Of a stretch of 64,000 nucleotides of DNA, positions 26,977-42,519 are shown piece by piece; the stretch's first letter is position 1; every line of letters starts with the position of its first letter. This DNA is from Roseimaritima ulvae (GTDB taxonomy: Bacteria > Planctomycetota > Planctomycetia > Pirellulales > Pirellulaceae): positions 6,925,404 to 6,989,403 of the forward strand of contig NZ_CP042914.1 in assembly GCF_008065135.1 (NCBI RefSeq), in the 5' to 3' direction. Both the position numbers and the translations under genes were made by a program. The notes beneath the pieces were generated by a model. The model was not told the DNA's origin and made no database searches. It worked only from the letters and a program-made list of their open reading frames with translations.

Positions 26977-29253
26977 ATGGAAGTATCATCTGAACTAGCG
27001 GAACGCGTCTTACATCTCATTCACTCGCCGCAATATCGGCCGGGCAAAGCGAAACAAATCGCAGCCGAGCTGAAGTTGGAACCGGACGAGGCGAAGGAAT
27101 TAAAGCGGGTCCTAAAATGGTTGGCTTCCCAAGGGCAAATCGCCTATGGGTCGAACCACATCGTGATCAGCCCCGCGTTGGCTCGCGGCAACCCGGACAT
27201 CGTCCGCGGCAACTTTCGCCCAGCGGTCGGCGGGTTCGGGTTTGTCCGTCCCAATACGGGCGGCACCGAGAGCGAGCCGGCCGAAGACGTGTTTGTACCG
27301 CCGGGTGAGACCCTGGGGGCGATGGACGGCGACCTGGTCGAGCTGCGGATTCGCGGTCGCAGCGATCGGCGGGGCAACGGCGTGGAAGGCACGGTGCTGA
27401 AGATTCTCGAACGGGGTCGCCGCCAATTTACCGGCAGCTACCGCCGCGAAGACGGACAGTCCTGGGTGTATCTTGACGGCGTGCACTTCGATGCCCCGGT
27501 GGCGGTCGGCGACGTCCGCGGCCTGCCGCTGGAAAACGACGACAAGGTGGTCGTCGAAATGGTCGAGTACCCCGACGCGCAGGGCAGCGGCGGCGAAGCG
27601 GTGATCATGGAAGTGCTGGGCAGCAGCAAGAACCCGGCCATCGATACGATCACGATCATGCGGCAATACGGGTTGCCGGATGACTTTCCCGAAGAAGTCA
27701 TCGGCGCCGCGCGCGAGCAAGCCGACCAATTCGACGACGAAGCCGTGCCGGCCGAGCGCCGCGACTTGACCGAGTTGCTGACGTTGACCATTGACCCGCA
27801 CGACGCCCGCGACTTTGACGATGCGATCTCGCTGCAATACCAAGACGGACGCTGGACGCTATGGGTGCACATCGCCGATGTCTCCACGTTTGTTCCCAAG
27901 GGCGGCCCAATCGACCAGGAAGCCAAGCGGCGAGCGACCAGTGTGTACCTGCCCGATCGCGTGATTCCGATGATCCCCGAAATCATCAGCAACCACTTGG
28001 CCAGCCTGCAACCGGATCGCATGCGGCTGACCAAAACCGTCGAAATCGAAATGCTCGATGACGGCACGATCACCAGCACTGAAGTCTACAACGCCGCGAT
28101 TCGCAGCGACAAACGCCTGAACTACGAACAAGTCGACCAATTCCTGGCCAACCCGGATCGGTTCCGCGACGACTGGGGCGAGAACATCTGTCAGTTGCTG
28201 TCCCACATGCATTCGCTGGCCATGATGCTCCGCCGCCGCCGCATCCGCGGAGGTTCGCTGACCATGGACATGCCCGACATCGAGCTGGAACTGGATAAGT
28301 CCGGCAAGGTCAAAGGAGCGCATCTGGTGGTCAATACCGAGAGCCATCAGATCATCGAAGAGTTCATGTTGGCGGGCAACCAAGCGGTGGCCACTTGGCT
28401 GGACGACCTGGAATTGAACTTCCTGCACCGCATCCATCCGCCGCCGGAACGACGCAAGCTGCGTCAGTTGGGCCAATTCGTCAAAGACATCGGCATCCAA
28501 GTCGACTCGCTGGAAAGTCGCTTTGAGATCCAAAAAGCGCTCGACGCGGTAGCCGGTGGCCCGCTTGAGCAGGCCGTTAATTTCGCCGTCTTGCGAGCCA
28601 TGAACAAAGCCGTCTATGGGCCTCATCGCGACGGCCATTACGCGCTCGACATGGAACACTACTGCCATTTCACCAGCCCCATTCGCCGCTACCCGGATTT
28701 AATGGTCCACCGCTTGGTGCAGAACGTGATCGACAAACTGCCCACCCCGGACGATCCCTTTCCGATGCTGCTCCGCGATGGTCATCACTGCAGCGACCAG
28801 GAACGCAATGCCGAACGGGCCGAACGCGAATTGATTCTGCTGAAACTGCTGCACCATCTGAAGAAACACCTCGGCGAACAGATGGAGGCGGTCATCAGTC
28901 GGGTCTATCCCGATGGCCTGTATGCCCGCTGCCTCAAATTACCGATCGAGGGGTTCATCCCGATCAGTGCCCTGCCCAAGGACCGCTACCGTTATGAACG
29001 CCGCGGGCAGATGATCGAGGGCGCCCGGGCCTTTAACCGGTTCCGGTTGGGCGATCGGCTGACGATCCGCATCGAGAAAGTCGACACCCGCGAGCGGGAG
29101 CTGTTCCTGGGCGTGGTCAAGAACCACACCGCCCACAGTGAAGGCCAACCGCAGGCCCCCAGAAAACCGGGTAAGGCGCGTGCTAAAGGGCCCGTAAAAG
29201 GCACCAAAAATCGCAACAGCAAAAAAAACAAGGCCAAGCGGAAACGCCGCTAG
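26977..29253 (+). CDS. rnr: ribonuclease R
   Basis: The 758-residue 3'-5' exoribonuclease of the RNB family degrades structured RNA. It begins with a winged-helix segment and cold-shock-type OB folds (GNFRPAVGGFGFVRP, VEGTVLKILERGRRQFTG). The RNB core has the catalytic acidic cluster DARDFDDAISL (about residue 270) and HIADVSTFVPKGGPID, then HYCHFTSPIRRYPDLMVHR. A C-terminal S1 domain (MEAVISRVYPDGLYARC...IEGFIPISALP) and a lysine/arginine-rich tail that may bind RNA complete it. The gene stands alone downstream of the 8-bp repeat arrays. Confidence 0.95.
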   Translation: MEVSSELAERVLHLIHSPQYRPGKAKQIAAELKLEPDEAKELKRVLKWLASQGQIAYGSNHIVISPALARGNPDIVRGNFRPAVGGFGFVRPNTGGTESEPAEDVFVPPGETLGAMDGDLVELRIRGRSDRRGNGVEGTVLKILERGRRQFTGSYRREDGQSWVYLDGVHFDAPVAVGDVRGLPLENDDKVVVEMVEYPDAQGSGGEAVIMEVLGSSKNPAIDTITIMRQYGLPDDFPEEVIGAAREQADQFDDEAVPAERRDLTELLTLTIDPHDARDFDDAISLQYQDGRWTLWVHIADVSTFVPKGGPIDQEAKRRATSVYLPDRVIPMIPEIISNHLASLQPDRMRLTKTVEIEMLDDGTITSTEVYNAAIRSDKRLNYEQVDQFLANPDRFRDDWGENICQLLSHMHSLAMMLRRRRIRGGSLTMDMPDIELELDKSGKVKGAHLVVNTESHQIIEEFMLAGNQAVATWLDDLELNFLHRIHPPPERRKLRQLGQFVKDIGIQVDSLESRFEIQKALDAVAGGPLEQAVNFAVLRAMNKAVYGPHRDGHYALDMEHYCHFTSPIRRYPDLMVHRLVQNVIDKLPTPDDPFPMLLRDGHHCSDQERNAERAERELILLKLLHHLKKHLGEQMEAVISRVYPDGLYARCLKLPIEGFIPISALPKDRYRYERRGQMIEGARAFNRFRLGDRLTIRIEKVDTRERELFLGVVKNHTAHSEGQPQAPRKPGKARAKGPVKGTKNRNSKKNKAKRKRR

Positions 29254-29562
29254 CCGCACATCCCCACCCCCCCGAAGGAACGCTCTAAAACCGGATTTGG
29301 CCCGCGTTACCCTCCTTCCATACCGGCCGTAACGATTAATCCGCGCCGCGGAACGATCCGAGCCGTCTCGTGCTCCAGCGCCCACCCCCATCATGGCCTG
29401 GCTTGCCCCCATTTCGTCGCCCTCCCACGGGTCCGTCCCCGGCGGCTTTGGGAATCGCATAGTTCGTTACACGAATCGGTAACCTAGGGTTGACTGACGT
29501 CATTTTGCTGACGTCGCCAGGACGCTCGACCGTACCCCCAACTCACAACACCCCGCCAATCC
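29254..29562. other. 309-bp intergenic region upstream of the HPt/HD-GYP pair
   Basis: No coding frame is convincing here. Near its right end two direct copies of CTGACGTC (29494-29501 and 29508-29515), each containing the palindrome GACGTC, lie 14 bases apart centre to centre, about 50-70 bases before the HPt gene. They could be an operator or part of a promoter; this is inference from position only. Confidence 0.4.
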
Positions 29563-29955
29563 ATGTCTCCCCAACAGTTAGCCGAATTGTCCGTATTGGA
29601 CCGCGCTGAACTTCAAGAACGCATGCTGGGCAATGATGCTCTGGCCGATCGACTGTTGAGCAAATTTCTGACGACCGCGCCCAGCGAATGTGATGACCTG
29701 GAGTCGTCGATCCGTTTGGGCGATCGCCAAGCGGTGGCTTCCTTAGCCCACCGGCACAAAGGTACGGCCCGCACCTTGGCGACCCATCGCGTGGCGGCCC
29801 AGGCCGAACAAATTGAAACCCAAGCTTCCACCGATTCGGTCAGTGATTTGCTTGAGATGCTAGACCAGATGAGACGACTACATGATGAAGTACGTGACGC
29901 CGTCGAGCTGACGAGTAACGTTGCCGAACCGCAACAAGGGGCAAACCTGAAATGA
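29563..29955 (+). CDS. histidine phosphotransfer (HPt) domain protein
   Basis: This 130-residue helical protein carries the HPt motif HxxKG in SLAHRHKGTARTL, with His63 as the likely phosphorylated residue. It has no catalytic ATPase domain, so it should relay phosphate between a hybrid kinase and a response regulator. The gene overlaps the next one by four bases (ATGA), and that partner is a receiver/HD-GYP protein, making a phosphorelay to it likely. The large hybrid kinase at 34059-39812 ends in a receiver domain and has no HPt of its own, so it is a candidate phosphodonor; this is inference. Confidence 0.85.
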   Translation: MSPQQLAELSVLDRAELQERMLGNDALADRLLSKFLTTAPSECDDLESSIRLGDRQAVASLAHRHKGTARTLATHRVAAQAEQIETQASTDSVSDLLEMLDQMRRLHDEVRDAVELTSNVAEPQQGANLK

Positions 29956-31028
29956 ACCATCGCGCAAAAACCCTTCGTATCCTGGTCGTCGACGACGATC
30001 CCATCGCCGCCGAGACGCTCTCGCACGCCATGTCGCAGTTCGGCTACAGCAGCGAGATCGCTCACGATGGCGTCGAGGCGCTCAAACACGTCCGCACGGG
30101 CCAATTTGGGATCGTGATTTCCGATATCGAAATGCCACGCATGAATGGCATCGATCTATGTCGCGAAATCCGCCAGCGGAACGCCTGTGGCTACACCTAC
30201 GTGGTGCTGTTAACCGGCCGCAGCGATACCAGCAGTATCGTCGAAGGTCTCGATGCCGGTGCGGATGACTACATCGCCAAACCCTTCCACCCCGCCGAAT
30301 TGCAAATGCGGATCCGAGCGGGCGAGCGACTGCTGTTGCAGCAGAGCCGCGAGCTGATGATTTTTGCGATGGCCAAGTTGGCCGATAGCCGCGACAACGA
30401 AACCGGCAGCCACCTAGAACGCATCCGCGAATACTGCCGCCTGTTGTGCGAAGAGCTGTCGACCTGGCCTCAGTACCAGGAGATCATCGATGGGATCTAT
30501 ATCCAGTCCATCTACGAAACCAGCCCGCTGCATGATATTGGCAAAGTCGCCATCCCCGACCGCGTGCTGCTGAAACCCGGACGCTTGACGCCCGAGGAGT
30601 TCGCCATCATGACCCAGCATGCGCAGATCGGCGGCGACACCTTGCGAGCAGTTGCCGACGAGTATCCCGAAGCGGTGTTTCTGAAGATGGCCTATGAAAT
30701 CGCGATGAGCCACCACGAACGCTGGGATGGCACCGGCTACCCGCGCGGGTTGGCCGGCGAGGCCATTCCGCTGTCGGGCCGCATCGTGGCGGTGGCTGAT
30801 GTGTACGACGCTTTGACCAGCCAACGCGTTTACAAACCCGCCTACAGCCATGAAAAAGCCGTGCAGATCATTCGCGACAGCTCGGGTTCGCACTTCGATC
30901 CCGACCTGGTAAAGGCTTTCCTCAAACTGGAAGGCGAATTCCGAAACATCAAGCGGTTTCTCAACGACGACGCCCACGTGTCGCCTAATCCCCCCACGCC
31001 CTACAACCCGTCCCCGGCGATGGTATAA
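29952..31028 (+). CDS. response regulator with HD-GYP c-di-GMP phosphodiesterase domain
   Basis: The 358-residue product has a receiver domain (residues about 8-125; acidic pocket VVDDD, phosphoacceptor Asp58 in VISDIEMP, lysine in IAKPF). An HD-GYP domain follows (about 140-330). All hallmark residues are present: ETGSHLERI, LHDIGKVAIPD, TQHAQIGGD, SHHERWDGTGYPRGLAG and DALTSQRVYKPA. It should hydrolyse cyclic di-GMP under control of phosphorylation. The start overlaps the HPt gene, so the pair is translationally coupled. Confidence 0.93.
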   Translation: MNHRAKTLRILVVDDDPIAAETLSHAMSQFGYSSEIAHDGVEALKHVRTGQFGIVISDIEMPRMNGIDLCREIRQRNACGYTYVVLLTGRSDTSSIVEGLDAGADDYIAKPFHPAELQMRIRAGERLLLQQSRELMIFAMAKLADSRDNETGSHLERIREYCRLLCEELSTWPQYQEIIDGIYIQSIYETSPLHDIGKVAIPDRVLLKPGRLTPEEFAIMTQHAQIGGDTLRAVADEYPEAVFLKMAYEIAMSHHERWDGTGYPRGLAGEAIPLSGRIVAVADVYDALTSQRVYKPAYSHEKAVQIIRDSSGSHFDPDLVKAFLKLEGEFRNIKRFLNDDAHVSPNPPTPYNPSPAMV

Positions 31029-31087
31029 ACGGAAAATTGATTCCGATTCGAGACACCGCCCGCCCTCGATTGCGTCGATAGACCGCT

Positions 31088-31125
31088 GCGGGGCAGCTGT
31101 GTCACACGTTACCGGCCTGCCCCGC
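31088..31125. terminator. candidate hairpin between the HD-GYP and FadL-like genes
   Basis: GCGGGGCAG (31088-31096) and its exact complement CTGCCCCGC (31117-31125) form a 9-bp GC-rich stem with a 20-base loop, 60 bases after the HD-GYP stop. No clean T-run follows, so a terminator role is uncertain. It could also be a 5' leader structure of the FadL-like gene. Confidence 0.35.
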
Positions 31126-31158
31126 TGATTGTTCAATTTGTCATGGAAGGCCTGAACT

Positions 31159-32442
31159 GTGCGTTACGCATCGCTCACACTCTGCTTCTGCTTGTGGCTC
31201 CTCGGCACCGTGCCGGCGGGGGCTTCGGGTGCCATCAGCAACGCTTTGGGAGCTCGCGAAGCAGGCCGAGGCGGCACCAACCTCGCCTTCAGCGACAACG
31301 GCGTGTTGCTGCTCGATAACCCGGCCGGGATGCAGGGTTTGGTGGGGCGATGCGATTGTCAAAACTCTTATGTGGACCTGGGCTTTGCCGGACTATTCAC
31401 CGATCTGTCCTATGGCGATACCGACAATCCACTGACCGATGCAGCCGACAACCCCACGGCCCTGGGACACTTCATGGTGGCCCGCCGGGTACATGAGGAC
31501 ATCGTGCTGGGCTTTGGAGCCTTTACGCCTGCCGGCTTTGGTTCGGACTACGACCTGCAGGGACCTGCCACGCTGCCGGGCGAGCACACCTATAAGTCGA
31601 TCGGGGCCTTGCTGCGGATCTTACCGGGTTTTTCCGCCCGTCTAACCGATCGTTTGTCGGTCGGCGGCACGCTGGGCCTTGCGGTCAGCCACGTGGAATT
31701 GGAAGGTCCTTATTACATCAATTCCGGAGCTCTCCGCAGCGTCCCGACGTTGTTGGATTTGCAAACCACGGGCACGGCGCTGTCATGGTCTTGTGGCTTG
31801 CAATACCAGCTGACCGATCAAACCACCGTGGCGGCCCGTTACCAAAGTGAAAACCGCTTTCGTTCCGAGGGCCGCGCGGGGTTGACCGTAGCCGGATTGG
31901 GGCAGAGTCACTTCGACATCGACGTGGCCCTGACCTGGGCCAGTTCCGTGGGACTGGGCCTGACACATCAAATCGATAACCGCCAACGGGTGGCTGTGGA
32001 CGTGGAATGGGAGTTCTGGTCAAACGCCTTCGACGAAGTCGGTTTGACGTTCAGCAATCCGGAAAACCCGGTCTTCGCAGCGGTGACCGGCCCGAGCTAC
32101 GACGAAGCCTTTCCGCTGCTGTGGGAAGACGTGGTGATCGTCTCGCTGGGTTATGAAAGAGACTTCAGCGGCGGCCGCACCTTGCGGTTGGGTTATCGCT
32201 ATCAGGACAACCCCGTGCCCGCCGCGACCACATCGACTTATCTGCAGACCACGCTGGAACACCACTTTGCGGTGGGCTGCGGGTTTCAGCACGGCGGCTG
32301 GGAAATCGACGCCGCCTACCAATTTGCCTTCGCCCCCGAGGTCAACACGGGAACCAGTGTGTACCCCGGCGGCGACTTTTCCAATGCCACCGTTCGCACC
32401 CAGACGCATATGCTGTTCTGGGGAGCGATGAGGCGTTTTTAA
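31159..32442 (+). CDS. FadL/TodX-family outer-membrane transport protein
   Basis: This 427-residue protein starts at GTG with GGAAGG eight bases upstream (31145-31150). It has a signal peptide (MRYASLTLCFCLWLLGTVPAGASG) and then the FadL/OMPP1 hatch sequence NALGAREAGRGGTNLAFSDNGVLLLDNPAGM. The remainder alternates polar and hydrophobic residues with aromatic girdles, ending in a terminal aromatic residue (THMLFWGAMRRF), as expected of a 14-strand outer-membrane barrel. It would admit long-chain fatty acids or other hydrophobic compounds. Its stop overlaps, tail to tail, the stop of the methyltransferase-like gene on the other strand by four bases. Confidence 0.88.
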   Translation: MRYASLTLCFCLWLLGTVPAGASGAISNALGAREAGRGGTNLAFSDNGVLLLDNPAGMQGLVGRCDCQNSYVDLGFAGLFTDLSYGDTDNPLTDAADNPTALGHFMVARRVHEDIVLGFGAFTPAGFGSDYDLQGPATLPGEHTYKSIGALLRILPGFSARLTDRLSVGGTLGLAVSHVELEGPYYINSGALRSVPTLLDLQTTGTALSWSCGLQYQLTDQTTVAARYQSENRFRSEGRAGLTVAGLGQSHFDIDVALTWASSVGLGLTHQIDNRQRVAVDVEWEFWSNAFDEVGLTFSNPENPVFAAVTGPSYDEAFPLLWEDVVIVSLGYERDFSGGRTLRLGYRYQDNPVPAATTSTYLQTTLEHHFAVGCGFQHGGWEIDAAYQFAFAPEVNTGTSVYPGGDFSNATVRTQTHMLFWGAMRRF

Positions 32443-33479
32443 CGCTTGACCAGTTCCATGATCACCACGTTTTCATTGCGTTCGGCGATCACGCGAATCT
32501 CTTCGACACTGGACTGCAACAGGTCGTCGGCCAAGGTCAGCATATCGCCCCGGCTGCGATAGATCAGATGCCAATCCATATACATTTCCATGTAGCCCAC
32601 GTCGCGAATCTCGGGTAGGAAATTGGCGACCACCAACCGTCCGCCCGGACGCAAGGCCTGGAACAAATTGGCCGTTAACCGCCGAGCGGTGGAATCGGCC
32701 AAATAGTCGTATAGGCCGGTGGTGTAGATCAAATCAAAGGTGCCCAGTTCCAGGCGGCCGGTCAGCAGGCGTCGCACATTGGCCGCCACCGGCTCGACGC
32801 CATAGCCTCCGTATTCAGCCGCGATCACGTCCAGGCTTTCTGCATCCGCGTCCATCGCCAGAAACCGATCAAACATGCCGCGTCGGATCGCCGACGACAA
32901 TCCGGCTTCGCGAAGATGCCCAGCGGCCACCGCCAACACGTGCTGACCGGGCCGCTGCCGGCCAGAATCGTCCAACAAATCGGCGATGAAGCACCGCCGC
33001 TCGCGGACGCCCGCCGAGGCCGGTGCGGCACTGGTGTAGTTAAAAATCGATTGCCCCAGCGGCGTCGCTGGAGGTTGCGGCCAATGTTCCTCGCGTCCGT
33101 AGATATAGTCCATCATCACCGCGTCGCCGGCGTATCCACGAGGCTTGTTAAAAGCCCGAGAGGTAAACGGATCCTGATGCACCAACCCACACAGCGCGTG
33201 CTGGCGGCCAACCTGGATCATGTCCTGCCATTGTGATGCGGAGACCTCGTTGCGAATCGAGCGGAGCCCACGAAACAAGCTGTCCACGCCGGACTCCACC
33301 TGCACCGTGTCGGCCCCCGGTGCGCTTAACACCTCATAAACCTCGTCCAACAACGCCGTCAACGACGCTGGCGAGTCCGCGACCTGCCGACCCACAAGCT
33401 GCTGCGAAGGCGAGTGCCGCAAATGTCGACGAAGGCGATTGGTCGATTGGTTTTTAGGATTGGAAACAGTCGTTTTCAT
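32439..33479 (-). CDS. SAM-dependent methyltransferase-like protein with KPRGYAGD segment
   Basis: The 346-residue product has an N-terminal helical region and then FTSRAFNKPRGYAGDAVMMDYIYG. A Rossmann methyltransferase follows (HVLAVAAGHLREAG as degenerate motif I, FLAMDADAESLDVI, FDLIYTTGLYDYL, LRPGGRLVVANFLPE). I recall the KPRGYAGD segment from proteins annotated as 3-hydroxypalmitate methyl ester biosynthesis factors, but a database search is needed to confirm. The glycine-rich loop is weak for a SAM site. The ATG at 33479 is preferred to a GTG four codons upstream. Substrate unknown. Confidence 0.65.
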   Translation of the reverse strand: MKTTVSNPKNQSTNRLRRHLRHSPSQQLVGRQVADSPASLTALLDEVYEVLSAPGADTVQVESGVDSLFRGLRSIRNEVSASQWQDMIQVGRQHALCGLVHQDPFTSRAFNKPRGYAGDAVMMDYIYGREEHWPQPPATPLGQSIFNYTSAAPASAGVRERRCFIADLLDDSGRQRPGQHVLAVAAGHLREAGLSSAIRRGMFDRFLAMDADAESLDVIAAEYGGYGVEPVAANVRRLLTGRLELGTFDLIYTTGLYDYLADSTARRLTANLFQALRPGGRLVVANFLPEIRDVGYMEMYMDWHLIYRSRGDMLTLADDLLQSSVEEIRVIAERNENVVIMELVKR

Positions 33480-34058
33480 CTGCAGCCCCACAGTGGTAAG
33501 TCAATAAAGATAAAGTAGTCCCGATTGGGTGGCCAATATTCCGTTTCTGATCGGGGTGTCAAGCGAAACAGGAGGTCGTGCTAGGCATCCTGTTAACAAG
33601 CCTGCGCAAGGCGAAACGATCATCACAATCACGTAATTTGGTACTTGGCCGCCTGCAGTGGGGGCCCCGCGGGCGGCGTCTCAACGCAGATCTCGCAATC
33701 CATCTCAGTGGCGAATAAATCGTCGCCCCCAAGCCAAAATCTTCGAACTTTGGACGGCGTTGGCATGCTTTTCCACCCCCCTTCGTACGCCTCACTTACC
33801 CGCCGACAAACCTGAATTTTATTTCTTTTTGCTGAACCCCAAACTCGCCGAACCCAGCCTTCCGCTTCGCCTGGAAGCTCTGTTTGCCACTTACAATCGC
33901 GCCAACCGTCAAGGTCGCTCAAGGCGGTCGCCTAAATCACAGACGGTGGCTGGGAGGGCCGTGCGGCAACGTATTACGGAACCGATATTCGTATATCCGA
34001 AACGCAATACTGCCATCGCGTTTCTCAAGCCATCCAATTCCATAGTGTCTACACGACC
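33480..34058. other. 579-bp divergent intergenic region, no gene supported
   Basis: This gap separates two genes transcribed away from each other. Open frames in it have no recognisable domain, and their composition is arginine/proline-rich, as chance frames in GC-rich DNA are. A short T-rich stretch (about 33809-33830) stands out from the surrounding composition. Promoters for both flanking genes are expected here but none could be picked with confidence. Confidence 0.5.
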
Positions 34059-39812
<5,754 letters not shown>

Positions 39813-41689
39813 ACACTCGTACTCGTTGCCGCTGGACAGGTCGCTGGTGACCAAGGCGATGCGGCTAGCCGGCGCGATGGTGCCCAGCGTGGCGTCGATC
39901 GGCAACCAACCATCGTCAACGTAGGCCACGTTCCACATGTGGTACATCATCTCCGCCCCCGAGGCGGTGGGAACGTAGGTCAACCCGGCCACTACGCGGG
40001 TGGGAATTTTGCGGCTGCGGAGGATCGCGGCCAGCAACACGGCGTGTTCGGTGCAGTCCCCACCAGGATCCAGGGCGACCTCGCTGGCGGCTGCAAAACC
40101 TCGCGAAAAGTCTTTGTTTTGAATAAATTCATGTACAAACCCCACCGTTTGCAACACCGTATCCCGCGGACTTTCGGTGGGGTTCACCGCCAGGGCTTTG
40201 ACGATCGCGGCAATCCCCCGATCGTTGAAATCAATTAACGGATTGGCGGCTAAATCCTGGGGTCCGACAGCTGCCACGGCCGCTTCGGTATCCAGTCCGG
40301 ACCGCACCAGAACGTGTAGGCTTGGAGGGTCCGCAACCGTTTCGACTCGCTGTCCCACGGCCGCTGACAACTCCGGCAACTCCGCGGGCATGGCGGTCCC
40401 GCTGGGGGTCGTGGCGGTCAACCGAAACCGCACCTGCTGGACGTCCAGCGGGTCGGCCAGCCGCGCCTCGCCCTGCAGCTGAATCGAGGCCAACGACAAC
40501 AGATCGCGGTCCGCCGACACGGCGGCCGTGGCGGTAGCCTGATCCGTGCGATAGGCCGTCAAGTTCAGCGCCGGGGTATACGTTTTCAGCGTCTCCCCCG
40601 CGTCATCGATCCATAGATAGGTGTCGACACTGCCGGCCGGCCCGAGCTGCAATCGGCTGCGGATCTCAGTCAACATCTGGCTGTCGCCGTCCAGCATCGG
40701 AATCGATACCTTGCCGGTGGCCTGAAGCTGAAACTCACCGATTTGATACTGCACCGGCAACAGGGCTTCGATCCGCCGCCGCTGCCCCGGCAACAAGGGA
40801 TCGCGCCGCAAGGATTGTTGCACTCCCAACAGTCCATGGTAATGCGATTTCCAGGGCAGCTGTTGCGTCGTGTGCTCGTTGCCGCGCGTCAATTCGATCA
40901 CCAACTTGTCGTCGCGGCGAGTGCCTTCGACTCGGGTCACGGCCGGACCGTTATGCAGGGTAGCGGTAAAGGATTGCAACTGTCCGGCGGCGTCTTCGAG
41001 ACTGTCCTGCGTGACCTGATGCGTCAACTTGGTCGCGCCCCGCCGCAAGGTCATCTGATCCCGCAGTTGGTAGCGTCTTCCGCCATCGGCCTCGGCGGTG
41101 GCTCGGACGTGGGCAAAGCCGATGTGTTGGTCGCCGATGTAATAGGCATCCCAGGTCTGCCAAGGCACCGACAGCGCGTCGCCGGCGGCAGGCGGGGTGA
41201 ACTTCGCTACGGCGGTGTCAGCGTCGGCAACGGCGTCCTGGGCGGGCTGTGGTGGTACTTCTGCGGGATCGTCCATCCCCTCGCCGCTTCCGCTTAGCGT
41301 ATCGACCAGCGGATTGGTATGGCGATCCGCCACAGGAGGTCGCGGGGGCGGGTCGCAGCCGGCCGCGCCTAACAGGCTCACAACCAGGGCTATCAACAGC
41401 CCCCCCCGGCAAACAGAAACGGTGTGGTGGAAGCACATGAAGACGCTCGCATCCTGGCATACACGGTGGACGTTCGGGCCCGTCCTTCGAGCCCCTCGGC
41501 ATTATATCGCGTCGTACCGATTGTGACGATTACGGCGGGCTTAGCGAGCTGAATCCTGAGGAATTGGCGGGTTGATTCAAGGGATTGGCGAGCCCTGGCG
41601 CGTGGTGACCTAGCTTTCGTTTAGACGGAGCAAACAACGATTTGGCCAAAGCTGCCAACGCACATTTTTTCCAGTGAGACGAAAACGTA

Positions 41690-42382
41690 ATGGGCTTCCT
41701 CAAACGCATTCTTAGAAGCACCGGACCGGAAGGCACCCCCACCGCGGATCAAGCCGATAGTTTCGGGCAATTGAGCGATGAAGAACTGCAAACTCATATG
41801 GGCATCGATCGCTACGACGCTTTCGATCTGACCGCCGCGATCCGCCCCTCGTATGACCTTCAAATCATTCCTCGCCAGGGGTTTCGGCAAGACGAATACC
41901 GTGACGACGCCAGCGGGGCCGTGGTGCCCGTGCTGATGGCCGCGGCCACTCGCAACGTGTTGATGGACCTGTTCCTGGACCTTATCGATCCCTTGGGACC
42001 GGTCGTCGACGTGGTGCTGGAAACCAGCCATCACGCCACCGGCGGGCACCAGGATCTGTACCGCGAACACATCGACCTGCCGGTGCTGAAAAGCACCCTG
42101 CTAGACTTTGAGGACATCCTTCTCAATGACGGCTGCACCGGGATCGCGATCGTTAACCCTCAGCGACAACAGGAAGTGCAATTCGACGAGCACAAAATGT
42201 TGATCGCTTACGGTACCCCGCTGGATGAATTCGAACGCATCCTGATCGCTTCCGATGTATACCCCGACCCCAAACTGCGGTTTGTGACCGAAGCCGAACA
42301 CGTCCACAGCAGCAACGAACGCTACCTGGGCGAATTCGAAATGCTCAAAGCTCGCTTGGGCATCGATTCCGATTGGTCCTAG
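41690..42382 (+). CDS. conserved-looking hypothetical protein
   Basis: This 230-residue soluble protein has no domain I recognise. It starts MGFLKRILRSTGPEG and is acidic overall. It contains a well-ordered alpha/beta stretch (RNVLMDLFLDLIDPLGPVVDVVLETSH, STLLDFEDILLNDGCTGIAIVNP, DEHKMLIAYGTPLDEFERIL) and lacks a signal peptide or membrane helix. Codon usage matches its neighbours, so it is likely a real gene. It stands alone upstream of a repeat block and nadD on the opposite strand. Confidence 0.65.
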   Translation: MGFLKRILRSTGPEGTPTADQADSFGQLSDEELQTHMGIDRYDAFDLTAAIRPSYDLQIIPRQGFRQDEYRDDASGAVVPVLMAAATRNVLMDLFLDLIDPLGPVVDVVLETSHHATGGHQDLYREHIDLPVLKSTLLDFEDILLNDGCTGIAIVNPQRQQEVQFDEHKMLIAYGTPLDEFERILIASDVYPDPKLRFVTEAEHVHSSNERYLGEFEMLKARLGIDSDWS

Positions 42383-42397
42383 CGACGCTGCTCGTAG

Positions 42398-42519
42398 CGA
42401 CACTCGCTCGTAGCTACGCTCGCCAGAGCGTGGGGGGCGCGCCCGTCGATCATCCACCGTCTGGCGACGGTAGCTACGTTGGGCCCACCGTCTGGCGACG
42501 GTAGCTACGGCGAGGGGCG
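42398..42519. repeat. direct and inverted GTAGCTACG / CGTCTGGCGACG repeats
   Basis: The block contains two perfect 25-bp direct copies (42454-42478 and 42485-42509) of a unit that includes CCGTCTGGCGACGG, itself palindromic, followed by TAGCTACG. They are preceded by a diverged CGTAGCTACGCTCGCCAGAGCG. The segment fills the gap between two converging genes and resembles the GTAGCC-type hairpins at 15523 and 18672. Confidence 0.8.
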
